DNA of 64,000 bases, taken from the NCBI GenBank assembly GCA_944383885.1, contig CALWRF010000040.1, positions 62,001 to 126,000 on the forward strand, given 5' to 3'. Position numbers and translations under genes: made by a program. The notes below the pieces were generated by a model. That model saw only the letters and a program-made list of their open reading frames with translations. It was not told the DNA's origin and ran no database searches. Below are positions 16,730 through 24,331 of the stretch, piece after piece (position 1 is the stretch's first letter; each line of letters opens with the position of its first letter). Source of the stretch: an uncultured Clostridia bacterium (GTDB lineage: Bacteria > Bacillota > Clostridia > Lachnospirales > Anaerotignaceae).

Positions 16730-17023
16730 TTGAATAATTCTTTTGGCAACAGACTTAAAAGTTTAAGAAAATCCCGCAGCATAACACAGTCTGAACTTGC
16801 TGAAACACTTGATGTAACACAGCAGACCGCAGGTTTTTGGGAAAATGGTGTTTCTATTTCCTCCGTAGAAACTATAATTAAAGCCGCTAAATATTTTGGT
16901 GTTACTATTGATTACCTTCTTTGTGTTGATGATAGACCAATGATTGATATTACCGGTCTTAATGAGCAGGATATATCTGTAATCCAAGCAATAATATCCT
17001 ATATAAGAAAAAGTAAAAAATAA
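16730..17023 (+). CDS. XRE-family (Cro/CI-like) regulator
   Basis: 97 residues. The helix-turn-helix spans residues ~7-62 (GNRLKSLRKSRSITQSELAETLDVTQQTAGFWENG, then PSVETIIKAAKYFGVTIDYLL-like). A short C-terminal tail (~75-97) probably forms a dimer helix. The start is a TTG at 16730 after AGGGAGGTG; no ATG is suitably placed. It is monocistronic, between a palindromic site and a terminator. The target genes are unknown; autoregulation is inferred from the palindrome. Confidence 0.9.
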   Translation: MNNSFGNRLKSLRKSRSITQSELAETLDVTQQTAGFWENGVSISSVETIIKAAKYFGVTIDYLLCVDDRPMIDITGLNEQDISVIQAIISYIRKSKK

Positions 17024-17029
17024 AAACTG

Positions 17030-17076
17030 CCTCTTCCTGTTTAGAGAATTAAACTCAAATCAGGAAGAGGTTTTTA
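17030..17076. terminator. Bidirectional terminator between the XRE and TSCPD genes
   Basis: CCTCTTCCTG (17030-17039) pairs perfectly with CAGGAAGAGG (17061-17070), followed by TTTTT on the plus strand and a T-rich flank on the minus strand. Confidence 0.85.
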
Positions 17077-17097
17077 GTTCATTTTTCAATCGCTGAA

Positions 17098-17349
17098 TTA
17101 TTTATCCAGCTTTTTGTATTCCTCAAGCGCTCTTGCAAGCTGGTCAGGACAAGAAGACGGTCTGTTGCCGCATCTTACGCCTTTAAGCCTGTCAATAACA
17201 AAATCCACAGGCATTCCCTCTACAAGGTTTTGTATGCCTATATGGTTTCCCGGACAGCCGCCGTAAAACTTAACATTTTCAACATTGCCGTCCTTTACGT
17301 CAAAATCAATCTGTCCGGCGCAGATACCGGTTGGTTTGTATGAGTACAT
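17098..17349 (-). CDS. TSCPD domain protein (TIGR03905 type)
   Basis: 83 residues. The TSCPD domain is also the C-terminal domain of some B12-dependent ribonucleotide reductases. Here it stands alone: GICAGQIDFDVKDG, FYGGCPGNHIGI, and GVRCGNRPSSCPDQLARAL. Four cysteines (about 10, 32, 60 and 67) could bind zinc. The function of the stand-alone form is unknown. The start follows AGGAGG. It lies 68 bases downstream of the gamma-carbonic-anhydrase gene, with a GTTAGAAAAA-type repeat in between. Confidence 0.85.
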   Translation of the reverse strand: MYSYKPTGICAGQIDFDVKDGNVENVKFYGGCPGNHIGIQNLVEGMPVDFVIDRLKGVRCGNRPSSCPDQLARALEEYKKLDK

Positions 17350-17375
17350 TTTAAATTCCTCCTGTTTCCTAATCT

Positions 17376-17417
17376 ATTTTAAAAAAATTTTTTTACTTTT
17401 TTCTAACTTTTTCCTGA
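17376..17417 (-). repeat. GTTAGAAAAA-type purine-rich repeat after a stop codon
   Basis: On the minus strand, immediately after the stop of the gamma-carbonic-anhydrase gene: AGTCAGGAAAAAGTTAGAAAA and further A-rich units. It has the same motif and orientation as the larger array after znuB and the short copy after recR. Confidence 0.5.
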
Positions 17418-17945
17418 CTATTTATTAAAATAACCTTCCGCCGTTTGCCTGTATTCCTCAATAGTATCCTTCATGTCTTTTATTTCTTCTTCCTTAACGG
17501 CTCTTTTTACTTTAGCCGGCATGCCAACTGCCAAAGAACCTTCCGGCACAACGCTGTTTTGCGTAACAATGGCTCCGGCAGAAACCATAGCGCCTTTTTC
17601 CACTTTGGCGCCGTTAAGCACTACAGCGCCCATGCCTATAAGGGAGTTGTCCTCTATTGTACAGGCATGCAAAAGCGCCCTGTGACCTATTGTTACATTA
17701 GAGCCTATTATAACATCAGCTCCGTCATATACATCTGTATGTATACAGCACAAATCCTGTATGTTTGTATTATCTCCTATACTAACAGTACCGCATTCAG
17801 CCCTTATAACACACCCCGGCATTACAACACAGTTTTCGCCGAAAACCACATTGCCGTATATTGAGCAGTTTTCAAATATGGTACAGCTTTCAGGTATAAC
17901 AGGCGTTTTGCCTTTCCAGCTCCTGACAGTATAACATTCAGTCAA
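17418..17945 (-). CDS. Gamma-carbonic anhydrase-like hexapeptide-repeat protein
   Basis: 175 residues forming a left-handed beta helix of hexapeptide repeats (for example VVFGENCVVMPGCVIRAECG, VSIGDNTNIQDLCCIHTD, VTIGHRALLHACTIEDNSLIGMGAVVLNG). The metal-binding pattern is present: His in CIHTD and the GHRALLHACT His pair. This is the YrdA/PaaY/gamma-CA group, trimeric with interface metals; activity as a true carbonic anhydrase is uncertain. The start is a TTG at 17945 with AAGGGG nine bases upstream; the longer frame beginning at 18020 has no ribosome site. Confidence 0.88.
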   Translation of the reverse strand: MTECYTVRSWKGKTPVIPESCTIFENCSIYGNVVFGENCVVMPGCVIRAECGTVSIGDNTNIQDLCCIHTDVYDGADVIIGSNVTIGHRALLHACTIEDNSLIGMGAVVLNGAKVEKGAMVSAGAIVTQNSVVPEGSLAVGMPAKVKRAVKEEEIKDMKDTIEEYRQTAEGYFNK

Positions 17946-18172
17946 AATAAAGACCCCTTTCGGATTATGAGCAGAAAATAATCGAATAATTAATTTATAC
18001 CACACATTTAAAGCATACACAACAATTTATTTGTTGACAACAAAAACAAATAAACATAAAATCTATTAATAAAAAACAAACTGTAAAAACAAGGCTGTTT
18101 TTAAAGTATAAATATCCCGCAAATTCCGTTTTAACCGCCTTATAGACGTTTGTTTTAATAAGGAGGCATATA

Positions 18173-19102
18173 ATGAAAAAGCTGTTTAAAAAATCAGTTA
18201 TATGTTTAACGGCTGTTTTCTCTCTGGCGGCGTTTTCGGCATGCCGTAAACCAAACACAGGCAGCCAAATGGTTTTAACGTCTTTTTATCCCGTCTGTTT
18301 AATTACTCAAAGAATAACGCAGGGCACTGATATTCAAATACAAAACATGGCTAAGCCGCAGACAGGCTGCCTTCACGATTACCAGCTTACAACACTTGAT
18401 ATGCGTCTTTTAAGCACTTCACATCTGCTTATAATAAACGGCGCCGGCATGGAGCACTCATTTATTGAAAAAGCCGTTGATGAAACAGGCATAAATGTAA
18501 TAGACTCTTCAGAAGGTATTTTTGACGAAAGCGGAATTAATGATGAACACGAGGAGCATTTCCATTCAGATAAAGAAAGCCACGACCACGACCATGAAAT
18601 GAACAGCCATATATGGATGAGTCTTGATATGGTATCGGTTCAGGCACAAAATATATGCTCTGGCTTAAAAGAAGCATATCCTCAGTATTCTGATATTATG
18701 GATAAAAACACCGGACTTTTTATTGATGATGTAAACTCGCTTAAAGAGCTGGAAAAAGTCAATGAAACAGACGATGATTTTAACGTAATTTCTTTTAACG
18801 AGGCGTTTCATTATTTACTGGAAGAAAACGGCGCCAATATAACAGCAGAAATAGAAATAGACGAAAACTCAACTCCTACTGCACGTCAAATGGCACAAAT
18901 GTCAGACTCAGCAAAAGAGCTTAACGTAAAAGCCGTATTCTGCGCCGATGACAACGGCCGCGTATTTGCCGAAACAATAGGCCGTGAACTTAATATACCT
19001 GTCTATATACTTGACCCTTTAACATATACCGTATCTTCAGATGATTATATAGCGGCAATGAAAAACAATATTTTAATTATAAGCGAGGCGAAAAACAAAT
19101 GA
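18173..19102 (+). CDS. znuA: Zinc ABC transporter substrate-binding lipoprotein
   Basis: 309 residues, cluster A-I metal-binding protein. Signal peptide with lipobox FSAC (lipidated Cys at ~24). A His-rich flexible loop (HEEHFHSDKESHDHDHEMNSH, about 124-144) is typical of zinc rather than manganese binders. The metal-site His residues in HDYQLTTLDM (~63) and the one ending the His-rich loop (NSHIWMS) are present, together with the FNEAFHYLLEENG region. First of znuACB; its stop overlaps znuC by four bases. I found no clear Zur or AdcR box upstream. Confidence 0.92.
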   Translation: MKKLFKKSVICLTAVFSLAAFSACRKPNTGSQMVLTSFYPVCLITQRITQGTDIQIQNMAKPQTGCLHDYQLTTLDMRLLSTSHLLIINGAGMEHSFIEKAVDETGINVIDSSEGIFDESGINDEHEEHFHSDKESHDHDHEMNSHIWMSLDMVSVQAQNICSGLKEAYPQYSDIMDKNTGLFIDDVNSLKELEKVNETDDDFNVISFNEAFHYLLEENGANITAEIEIDENSTPTARQMAQMSDSAKELNVKAVFCADDNGRVFAETIGRELNIPVYILDPLTYTVSSDDYIAAMKNNILIISEAKNK

Positions 19103-19842
19103 AAAGCCACAACAACTGCGGCTTGTGCCAAATAGACATAGAAAATCTTTCGGTTGCAAACCACGGCGATATTATAATAGAAGATATTAACCTAACATTC
19201 CACTGCGGAGAGCTGACAGCTGTTATAGGCAGAAACGGTGCAGGAAAAACAACCCTTCTTCAGGCTATAATAAACGAAAGACCTTACAGCGGAAATATAA
19301 CATTTAAAAGCCATGACGATACGGCAATTAAAAAGCCGAAAATAGGCTATGTGCCACAGCAGCTTGTGTTTGATAAAAGCACACCTGTAAGCGTTTCCGA
19401 CTTTATGCTCTCCTGCAAAAGCAAACGCCCTCTTTGGCTTGGCGCTGATAAAAAGCAGCTGCAAGAAATAAAAGAGCGCCTTGAAAGCCTTGAGTGCGGA
19501 TATTTGTGGAACAGGTCTTTGGGCAACCTTTCAGGCGGAGAGATACAAAAAGTTCTGCTTTTAACCGCCCTTGACCCTATGCCGGATTTGCTTATACTTG
19601 ATGAGCCGGTTTCCGGCGTAGACGCTGCCGGGCTTGATATGTTTTATAAAAAAATAACAACTATCCGCGACCAGTACCACATAGCCATAATACTTGTATC
19701 CCATGACCTTAATCTTATACGGCGCTATGCCGACAGAGCAGTGCTTATAGACAAAACCGTAGCAGCGCAGGGCGATGTAGACGAGGTGTTTGCCTCTGAC
19801 GCTTTTAATCAGTTATTCGGTTATTTAAGGGAGGAAAAATAA
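19099..19842 (+). CDS. znuC: Zinc ABC transporter ATP-binding protein
   Basis: 247 residues. Walker A GRNGAGKTT (~46-54), signature LSGGEIQKVLL (~143-153), Walker B DLLILDEPVSGVD (~161-173) and switch His in LVSHDLNLI. The FxxG-type Q loop PKIGYVPQQ is present. The N-terminus CGLCQIDIENLSV is slightly extended. It energises ZnuB-mediated zinc import. Translationally coupled to znuA (ATGA overlap) and two bases before znuB. Confidence 0.95.
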   Translation: MKSHNNCGLCQIDIENLSVANHGDIIIEDINLTFHCGELTAVIGRNGAGKTTLLQAIINERPYSGNITFKSHDDTAIKKPKIGYVPQQLVFDKSTPVSVSDFMLSCKSKRPLWLGADKKQLQEIKERLESLECGYLWNRSLGNLSGGEIQKVLLLTALDPMPDLLILDEPVSGVDAAGLDMFYKKITTIRDQYHIAIILVSHDLNLIRRYADRAVLIDKTVAAQGDVDEVFASDAFNQLFGYLREEK

Positions 19843-19844
19843 AA

Positions 19845-20684
19845 ATGGATTTTATATACAATGTGTTAAACAGCCTTCCCTTTGAATTTATACAATACAA
19901 CTTTATGAAAAACGCACTTTTGGCAGTTATTATAATTACACCGCTTTTCGCCCTTTTGGGCACAATGGCTGTAAACAATAAAATGGCGTTTTTTTCAGAC
20001 GCTTTGGGTCACAGCGCGTTTACCGGCATAGCTATAGGCATACTTTTAGGTCTTGGCAATCCGGTTTTAAGCATGGTGGCATTTGGAATATTTTTAGGCA
20101 TTGTCATAAGCCGTGTTAAATCATTCAAGACAGCTTCAACTGATACAATAATAAGCGTTTTTTCATCGGTTTCTGTAGCCTTAGGTATTGTCATACTTTC
20201 AAAAAACGGCGGTTTTTCAAAATATTCTTCTTATTTAATAGGCGATATATTAATAGTAACGCCTCAGGAAATAATGCTTATGCTTATAGTTTTAATAGTT
20301 GTTTATATAGTTTGGGTTAAGATATATAATAAACTGCTTTTAATAAGCATAAACTCATCTCTTGCCTCAAGCCGCGGAATAAACTGCGCGCTTATAGAAA
20401 ACATATTCGTTGTGCTTCTTTCAATATCCGTTATGCTTTCTGTTAAGTGGATAGGAATACTTACTATAAATTCATTTTTGATACTGCCTTCAGCAGCTGC
20501 AAGAAATATAGCACTTAACTCAAAACAGTACCACTTCTATTCCCTTGCAATAGGCATTATATGCGGCATAACAGGCTTAATAATATCATTTTACGCCGAT
20601 ACTTCAGCCGGAGCCACTATGGTGCTTACATCAGCTGTTGTGTACTTTATAACATTAATGTTTAAAAAGAGCGTAAGGAAATAG
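19845..20684 (+). CDS. znuB: Zinc ABC transporter permease
   Basis: 279 residues with about seven or eight membrane helices, ABC-3 family. The ALGHSAFTGIAIGILLG coupling region (~48-64) and the conserved late segment SVKWIGILTINSFLILPSAAARN (~198-220) are clear. It forms the membrane channel of the ZnuABC importer. Last gene of the operon. An unusual phased A-tract repeat begins right after its stop codon and a bidirectional terminator follows at 20835. Confidence 0.95.
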   Translation: MDFIYNVLNSLPFEFIQYNFMKNALLAVIIITPLFALLGTMAVNNKMAFFSDALGHSAFTGIAIGILLGLGNPVLSMVAFGIFLGIVISRVKSFKTASTDTIISVFSSVSVALGIVILSKNGGFSKYSSYLIGDILIVTPQEIMLMLIVLIVVYIVWVKIYNKLLLISINSSLASSRGINCALIENIFVVLLSISVMLSVKWIGILTINSFLILPSAAARNIALNSKQYHFYSLAIGIICGITGLIISFYADTSAGATMVLTSAVVYFITLMFKKSVRK

Positions 20685-20826
20685 TTTGAAAAAAGTTTGA
20701 AAAAAGTTTGGAAAAAGTTTGGAAAATCCAGAAATAAAGTTATGGAAAATTTATGGAAAGTTAGAAATAGTTATAAAGAGTTAAAAACGGTTAGAAAGAG
20801 TTAGAAAAAGTTAGAAAAAGAAAGTT
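20685..20826 (+). repeat. Degenerate GTTTGAAAAA/GTTAGAAAAA tandem array
   Basis: About a dozen units of 10-11 bases run from the znuB stop codon. The first four read AGTTTG(A/G)AAAA; the middle units are degenerate (AGTTATGGAAA, ATTTATGGAAA); the last read AGTTAGAAAA. The strand is nearly pure purine plus GTT. A4-A6 tracts recur once per helical turn, which predicts intrinsic curvature. It is non-coding and has no dyad symmetry. Confidence 0.8.
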
Positions 20827-20834
20827 ATTAAATA

Positions 20835-20874
20835 AAAAGCGCTTGGTTCTGATTAATGAATTAAGCGCTTTTTT
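20835..20874. terminator. Bidirectional terminator between znuB and a small membrane gene
   Basis: AAAAGCGCTT (20835-20844) pairs with AAGCGCTTTT (20863-20872), with A and T runs on both sides. Confidence 0.85.
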
Positions 20875-20880
20875 GATATA

Positions 20881-21159
20881 TTATTTAAAACCTCTTTTGC
20901 TTAGTATTTTATCCAACGCTATAATTAAAAACGATATGATAAGTAAATATATCCATTTCGGCACAGTAAAAATAAACGCTTCTCCCAAATTTGCCGTGCC
21001 GTTTATAATCCTAAATCCCCAATAAAGCATATCAATTAAAACAGTTACAGGCACAGAAATATATAAACGTCTTCTTTTTGTAAAAAACAGTACCAGAAAC
21101 AATAAAACCGGAGGACCATAAGACATAATAATTACAAAAACCGGTGATGTGTACCACAT
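20881..21159 (-). CDS. Small membrane protein, unknown
   Basis: 92 residues with three predicted membrane helices (about 5-25, 32-52 and 68-86) separated by a basic loop (TKRRRLY). Not recognised. A GGAGG motif lies about 13 bases upstream of the ATG, rather far, so the start is moderately supported. It shares a terminator with znuB in convergent orientation. No domain is visible beyond the helices. Confidence 0.6.
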   Translation of the reverse strand: MWYTSPVFVIIMSYGPPVLLFLVLFFTKRRRLYISVPVTVLIDMLYWGFRIINGTANLGEAFIFTVPKWIYLLIISFLIIALDKILSKRGFK

Positions 21160-21270
21160 AATAAAAACCGCCCCTCCTGCTTAAATCAAATCATTATTTT
21201 ATATTGCAATTATACCATGGATAAAAAAATAAAGAGTAAAAAATTTGTATTTTGCTTATACCGCAAAAAT

Positions 21271-21318
21271 AAAAAGCACGAAACTACCTGCAAAAACAGA
21301 TAATTTTGTGCTTTTTTA
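21271..21318. terminator. Terminator of gntP
   Basis: AAAAAGCACGAAA (21271-21283) pairs with TTTTGTGCTTTTT (21304-21316), with one bulge; it works on the minus strand for gntP. Confidence 0.75.
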
Positions 21319-21362
21319 TTTTATGCCATATATTCAGCTTACAACCGGTTAAATACTATTAA

Positions 21363-22703
21363 TTAATAAAATCCCGGAAGATTAAAGCAGCTTAATATAA
21401 GTACTATCACAAGACCGGCAAGACCGGCAACAAAACCGTTTATTGTCCAGCCCTTAATTGTGTCAGGAAGCGAGAAACCTGCAAATCTGTTGATAACCCA
21501 GAAACCTGAATCGTTTGGAAGTGAAAGACCAACTGAACCATAGCAGATTGCAAGACCAACAAGTACAGGTGAAGCACCCATTGAAGAAATGGAAGGAGCT
21601 AATATAGCTGATGTTGTAACAAGCGCAACTGTAGCTGAGCCCTGTGCTGCCCTGAGAATCTGTGAAAGAACAAATCCAAGTATAATAAGAGGAACATTAA
21701 AGTTGCTCATTATATTTACTATATAATCGCCTATGCCTGTAGCGTTTATAATAGCTCCAAAGCTTCCGCCGGCACCTGTAATTAAAAGAACCATACCTGC
21801 CTGTCCTGCTGCTTCTGTAAGTATATCGTCAAGAGGACGTTTAAAGTATTTTTTAAGAGCAAATATAGCAACTACAACACCAATGAAAAGCGCTATGTTC
21901 TTATCACCGATAAATGCGCATGCTGCTGTTAAAGCCGGATTGCTGTCGCCTACAGCTGTGCTTACAACTGTTCCTAAAAGAATAAGGACAATAGGAAGAA
22001 GAATAAGACCTATAGCAAGAACGCCTGACGCTCTTTCTCCTTCTTCACTTTTTGTGCCGATTTCAACATCTTCAGCTTTTGCGCCTAACTGGTCTGGGAA
22101 AAATTTCTTAACAGTAAGCCTTGAAAAAAGAACACCGCCTATAAGAGCAGCTATAAAGCCTGTTACAAGACCATAAAATACAAATGACGCAACAGGTGCG
22201 TTTACGTTGCCGCAAACAGCCATTGGACCTGGTGTAGGTATAATTACACAGTGACCAACAATAAGACCTACAGCAAGGGCGCTTATAAATCTTGCAAGAG
22301 GAATGCCTGTCTTTTTTGAAAGCTGTTTAGCTATAGTTACAAGAATAATGAAAGCCGCATCGAAATAAACAGGTATGGCAACAATAACGCCTGTAATGGC
22401 AAGCGCCAGAGGAGACCTTTTCATTCCGACTTTTTTAAGAACTAAGTTAGCGATTTCTTCTGTACCGCCTGTTTCATATAAAAGCTGACCGAGTATGATA
22501 CCAAGAGCGATAACTATACCAATACTTGTCATTGTACTGCCGAAGCCGCTTGCGATATTAGATGAAATATCTGTAGGGTTCATCATTGTGGCAAAACCAA
22601 TAAGTATTGATATAAAAATAAGTGCAAGGAAAGGATTAACCTTAAACTTGATAATCAAAAGCATTAAAAGGATAATGCTGATTATAAAAATAGCCAATAA
22701 CAT
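21363..22703 (-). CDS. GntP-family permease (gluconate/hydroxy-acid:H+ symporter)
   Basis: 446 residues, exactly the usual GntP length, with about 12-14 membrane helices. Family segments include IPVYFDAAFIILVTIAKQLSKKTG, GHCVIIPTPGPMAVCG, and LRAAQGSATVALVTTSAI near the C-terminus. Members import gluconate, idonate, fructuronate, glycerate or similar acids by proton symport. The substrate is not set by sequence and no sugar-acid enzymes lie next to it. The start at 22703 has AAGGAG nine bases upstream; the longer GTG frame is not used. A palindrome (22823-22848) lies in its upstream region. Confidence 0.93.
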   Translation of the reverse strand: MLLAIFIISIILLMLLIIKFKVNPFLALIFISILIGFATMMNPTDISSNIASGFGSTMTSIGIVIALGIILGQLLYETGGTEEIANLVLKKVGMKRSPLALAITGVIVAIPVYFDAAFIILVTIAKQLSKKTGIPLARFISALAVGLIVGHCVIIPTPGPMAVCGNVNAPVASFVFYGLVTGFIAALIGGVLFSRLTVKKFFPDQLGAKAEDVEIGTKSEEGERASGVLAIGLILLPIVLILLGTVVSTAVGDSNPALTAACAFIGDKNIALFIGVVVAIFALKKYFKRPLDDILTEAAGQAGMVLLITGAGGSFGAIINATGIGDYIVNIMSNFNVPLIILGFVLSQILRAAQGSATVALVTTSAILAPSISSMGASPVLVGLAICYGSVGLSLPNDSGFWVINRFAGFSLPDTIKGWTINGFVAGLAGLVIVLILSCFNLPGFY

Positions 22704-22822
22704 AACCACGAACTCCTTATTAATTTTAATAAATTTAGAAACCACACATCCTTAACAGCAAAAGCTGTACACACTGTTGCTTTAAGGTTATTAAAATAAA
22801 AAATATTGCAGCTGCTATTAAC

Positions 22823-22848
22823 AAAAGTGTCATTATTTCAACACTTTT
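22823..22848. promoter_or_regulatory. Inverted-repeat operator candidate upstream of gntP
   Basis: AAAAGTGT (22823-22830), ten-base spacer, ACACTTTT (22841-22848): perfect arms, downstream of the predicted gntP -10. The position suits a roadblock-type repressor site. Confidence 0.45.
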
Positions 22849-23104
22849 GAAACCTTGAAAGATAATATTATATTTACATTAATTTTGTCAATATTAATAA
22901 ATATATTAGAGATTTATAAAATTTAATTAAAAAATATTAAGTTATGTTAAAAAATTCAGTATATCTTTTAATAATATATAAATACATAAGGGTTGTGTGT
23001 TGTTTTTTCTTAAAATTATAAATAATAATTACCTAAAACAGATACAATTCCGTCAAATTGCAAAAACTTTTGTTATTCAAACCAGTATAAATTAATATTA
23101 ATAA

Positions 23105-23137
23105 AAAAACAGCCTAAAAATAAGACTGCTTTTTTAT
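23105..23137 (-). terminator. Terminator of trmL
   Basis: Minus-strand AGCAGTC / GGCTGTT stem with two wobble pairs followed by seven T. Confidence 0.6.
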
Positions 23138-23166
23138 TAATTATTGTATTTATTTCAGTACTTAAA

Positions 23167-23655
23167 TTACCACTGGTGCCTGTGCAGCTGACCGTAAAGC
23201 TTCATGCCTTTAAAATTCTGCTGCCTGAGAGCTTCATAGAGCACAATGGCAACGGAATTTGAAAGATTAAGACTTCTTGCCTCACCGTACATAGGTATTC
23301 TAACTGCCGTATCTTTGTAATTAAGAAGTATTTCTTCCGGTATTCCGGCAGACTCTTTGCCGAACATTATGTAATCGTTTTCCCCATATTGAGCATCAGT
23401 ATATATTTTTTTGGCTTTTGTTGTCGCCATCCAAATTCTGGCGCCGGAATTTTTTTCCTTAAAATCCTCAAAATTTTCATAATATCTTATATCCAGTTCC
23501 GACCAGTAATCAAGCCCGGCTCTTTTAAGGTACTTGTCCTCAACAGAAAATCCCAAAGGCTTTATAAGATGCAGGACAGTATTTGTAACTGAGCATGTCC
23601 TTGCTATATTTCCGGCATTCTGCGGTATTTCAGGCTCATGCAGCACTATATTCAT
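23167..23655 (-). CDS. trmL: tRNA (cytidine/uridine-34-2'-O)-methyltransferase
   Basis: 162 residues, small SPOUT methyltransferase that 2'-O-methylates the wobble base of tRNA-Leu. The N-terminal MNIVLHEPEIPQNAGNIARTC, the middle FGKESAGIPEEIL and the C-terminal knot segment RIPMYGEARSLNLSNSVAIVLYEALRQ bind SAM. The start at 23655 follows GAGGGGG; the seven upstream codons are not needed. It is monocistronic and divergent from the Fur-type gene. Confidence 0.95.
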   Translation of the reverse strand: MNIVLHEPEIPQNAGNIARTCSVTNTVLHLIKPLGFSVEDKYLKRAGLDYWSELDIRYYENFEDFKEKNSGARIWMATTKAKKIYTDAQYGENDYIMFGKESAGIPEEILLNYKDTAVRIPMYGEARSLNLSNSVAIVLYEALRQQNFKGMKLYGQLHRHQW

Positions 23656-23728
23656 TATTGTTTCCCCCTCTGTCAAAATTAAAGTTTTCTAAAATAGTTA
23701 TATTGTGTTGACAAATTGTAAAAAAGTT

Positions 23729-23750
23729 ATTATTATTAATTAATAATAAT
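23729..23750. promoter_or_regulatory. Fur/PerR-box-like palindrome
   Basis: A perfect 22-bp palindrome made only of A and T (arms ATTATTATTAA and its complement) lies about 20 bases upstream of the Fur-family start codon. Its AT-rich form resembles PerR/Fur boxes, and its place suggests autoregulation. Confidence 0.6.
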
Positions 23751-23770
23751 TATTAATAAGGAGAATGTCT

Positions 23771-24190
23771 ATGAAGCAGTTCGCGGAAATTTTAAAAGAA
23801 AAAGGATTAAAAGTTACTCCTCAGCGTCTTGCCGTATACTCCGCTCTTGTAAGTACAAAATCACACCCGTCAGCCGAGGCTATTCATAAAATGCTCATTA
23901 CAGATAATCCGTCAATAAGTCTTGCTACTGTTTATAAAACTTTAGACAGTTTTAAAACAGCAGGCTTAATAAAGGAGCTTAACTTCTGTTTTGAATATTC
24001 AAATTACGACGCTGACATGACGGATCACCAGCATATAGTCTGCACAAAATGCTGCCACGTATTTGATGTATACTATAAACCGGACGAAGCTATGCGTGAG
24101 GATGTTGAAAAAGAAAGCGGTTTTAAAATAAATGATGAGCAAATTGTATTTTACGGCATTTGCCCTGAATGCGCCGCTTCTTCCAAATAA
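23771..24190 (+). CDS. Fur-family regulator (PerR-like)
   Basis: 139 residues. N-terminal winged helix (KGLKVTPQRLAVYSALVSTKSHPSAEAIH, ISLATVYKTLDSFKTAGLI). The DHQHIVCTKC segment holds the regulatory His residues (86, 88) and the first structural Cys pair (91/94); the second pair is Cys131/134. This pattern fits PerR/Fur; the absence of neighbouring zinc genes argues against Zur. The start at 23771 has AGGAG seven bases upstream; the ATG six bases earlier is too close. A perfect AT palindrome precedes it. Confidence 0.9.
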   Translation: MKQFAEILKEKGLKVTPQRLAVYSALVSTKSHPSAEAIHKMLITDNPSISLATVYKTLDSFKTAGLIKELNFCFEYSNYDADMTDHQHIVCTKCCHVFDVYYKPDEAMREDVEKESGFKINDEQIVFYGICPECAASSK

Positions 24191-24200
24191 ACCATTTTTT

Positions 24201-24229
24201 AAGGCTGCGCTAAAAGTCAGCCTTTTTTT
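24201..24229 (+). terminator. Terminator of the Fur-family gene
   Basis: AAGGCTG (24201-24207) pairs with CAGCCTT (24218-24224), followed by six T. Confidence 0.8.
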
Positions 24230-24295
24230 ATGCTCAAACTGCTTATCCAGACATTTTTATAATCAATTATATATTATAAAACAGAAAAGTAAAGC

Positions 24296-24325
24296 AAAAG
24301 CACGGTGGCATTCATCGTGCTTTTT
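24296..24325 (-). terminator. Terminator of the CoA-transferase gene
   Basis: AAAAGCACG (24296-24304) pairs with CGTGCTTTT (24316-24324), with a minus-strand T-rich tail. Confidence 0.75.
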
Positions 24326-24331
24326 AATTCC

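Larger units (their letters stand above)
22704..23166. other. Intergenic region with gntP control signals
   Basis: 463 bases without a gene, very AT-rich. It contains a gntP promoter candidate on the minus strand (TTGACA, 18 bases, TATTAT, about 22865-22896), an 8-bp perfect inverted repeat between that promoter and the gene, and the trmL terminator at 23105-23137. Nothing else was seen between 22900 and 23100. Confidence 0.6.
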
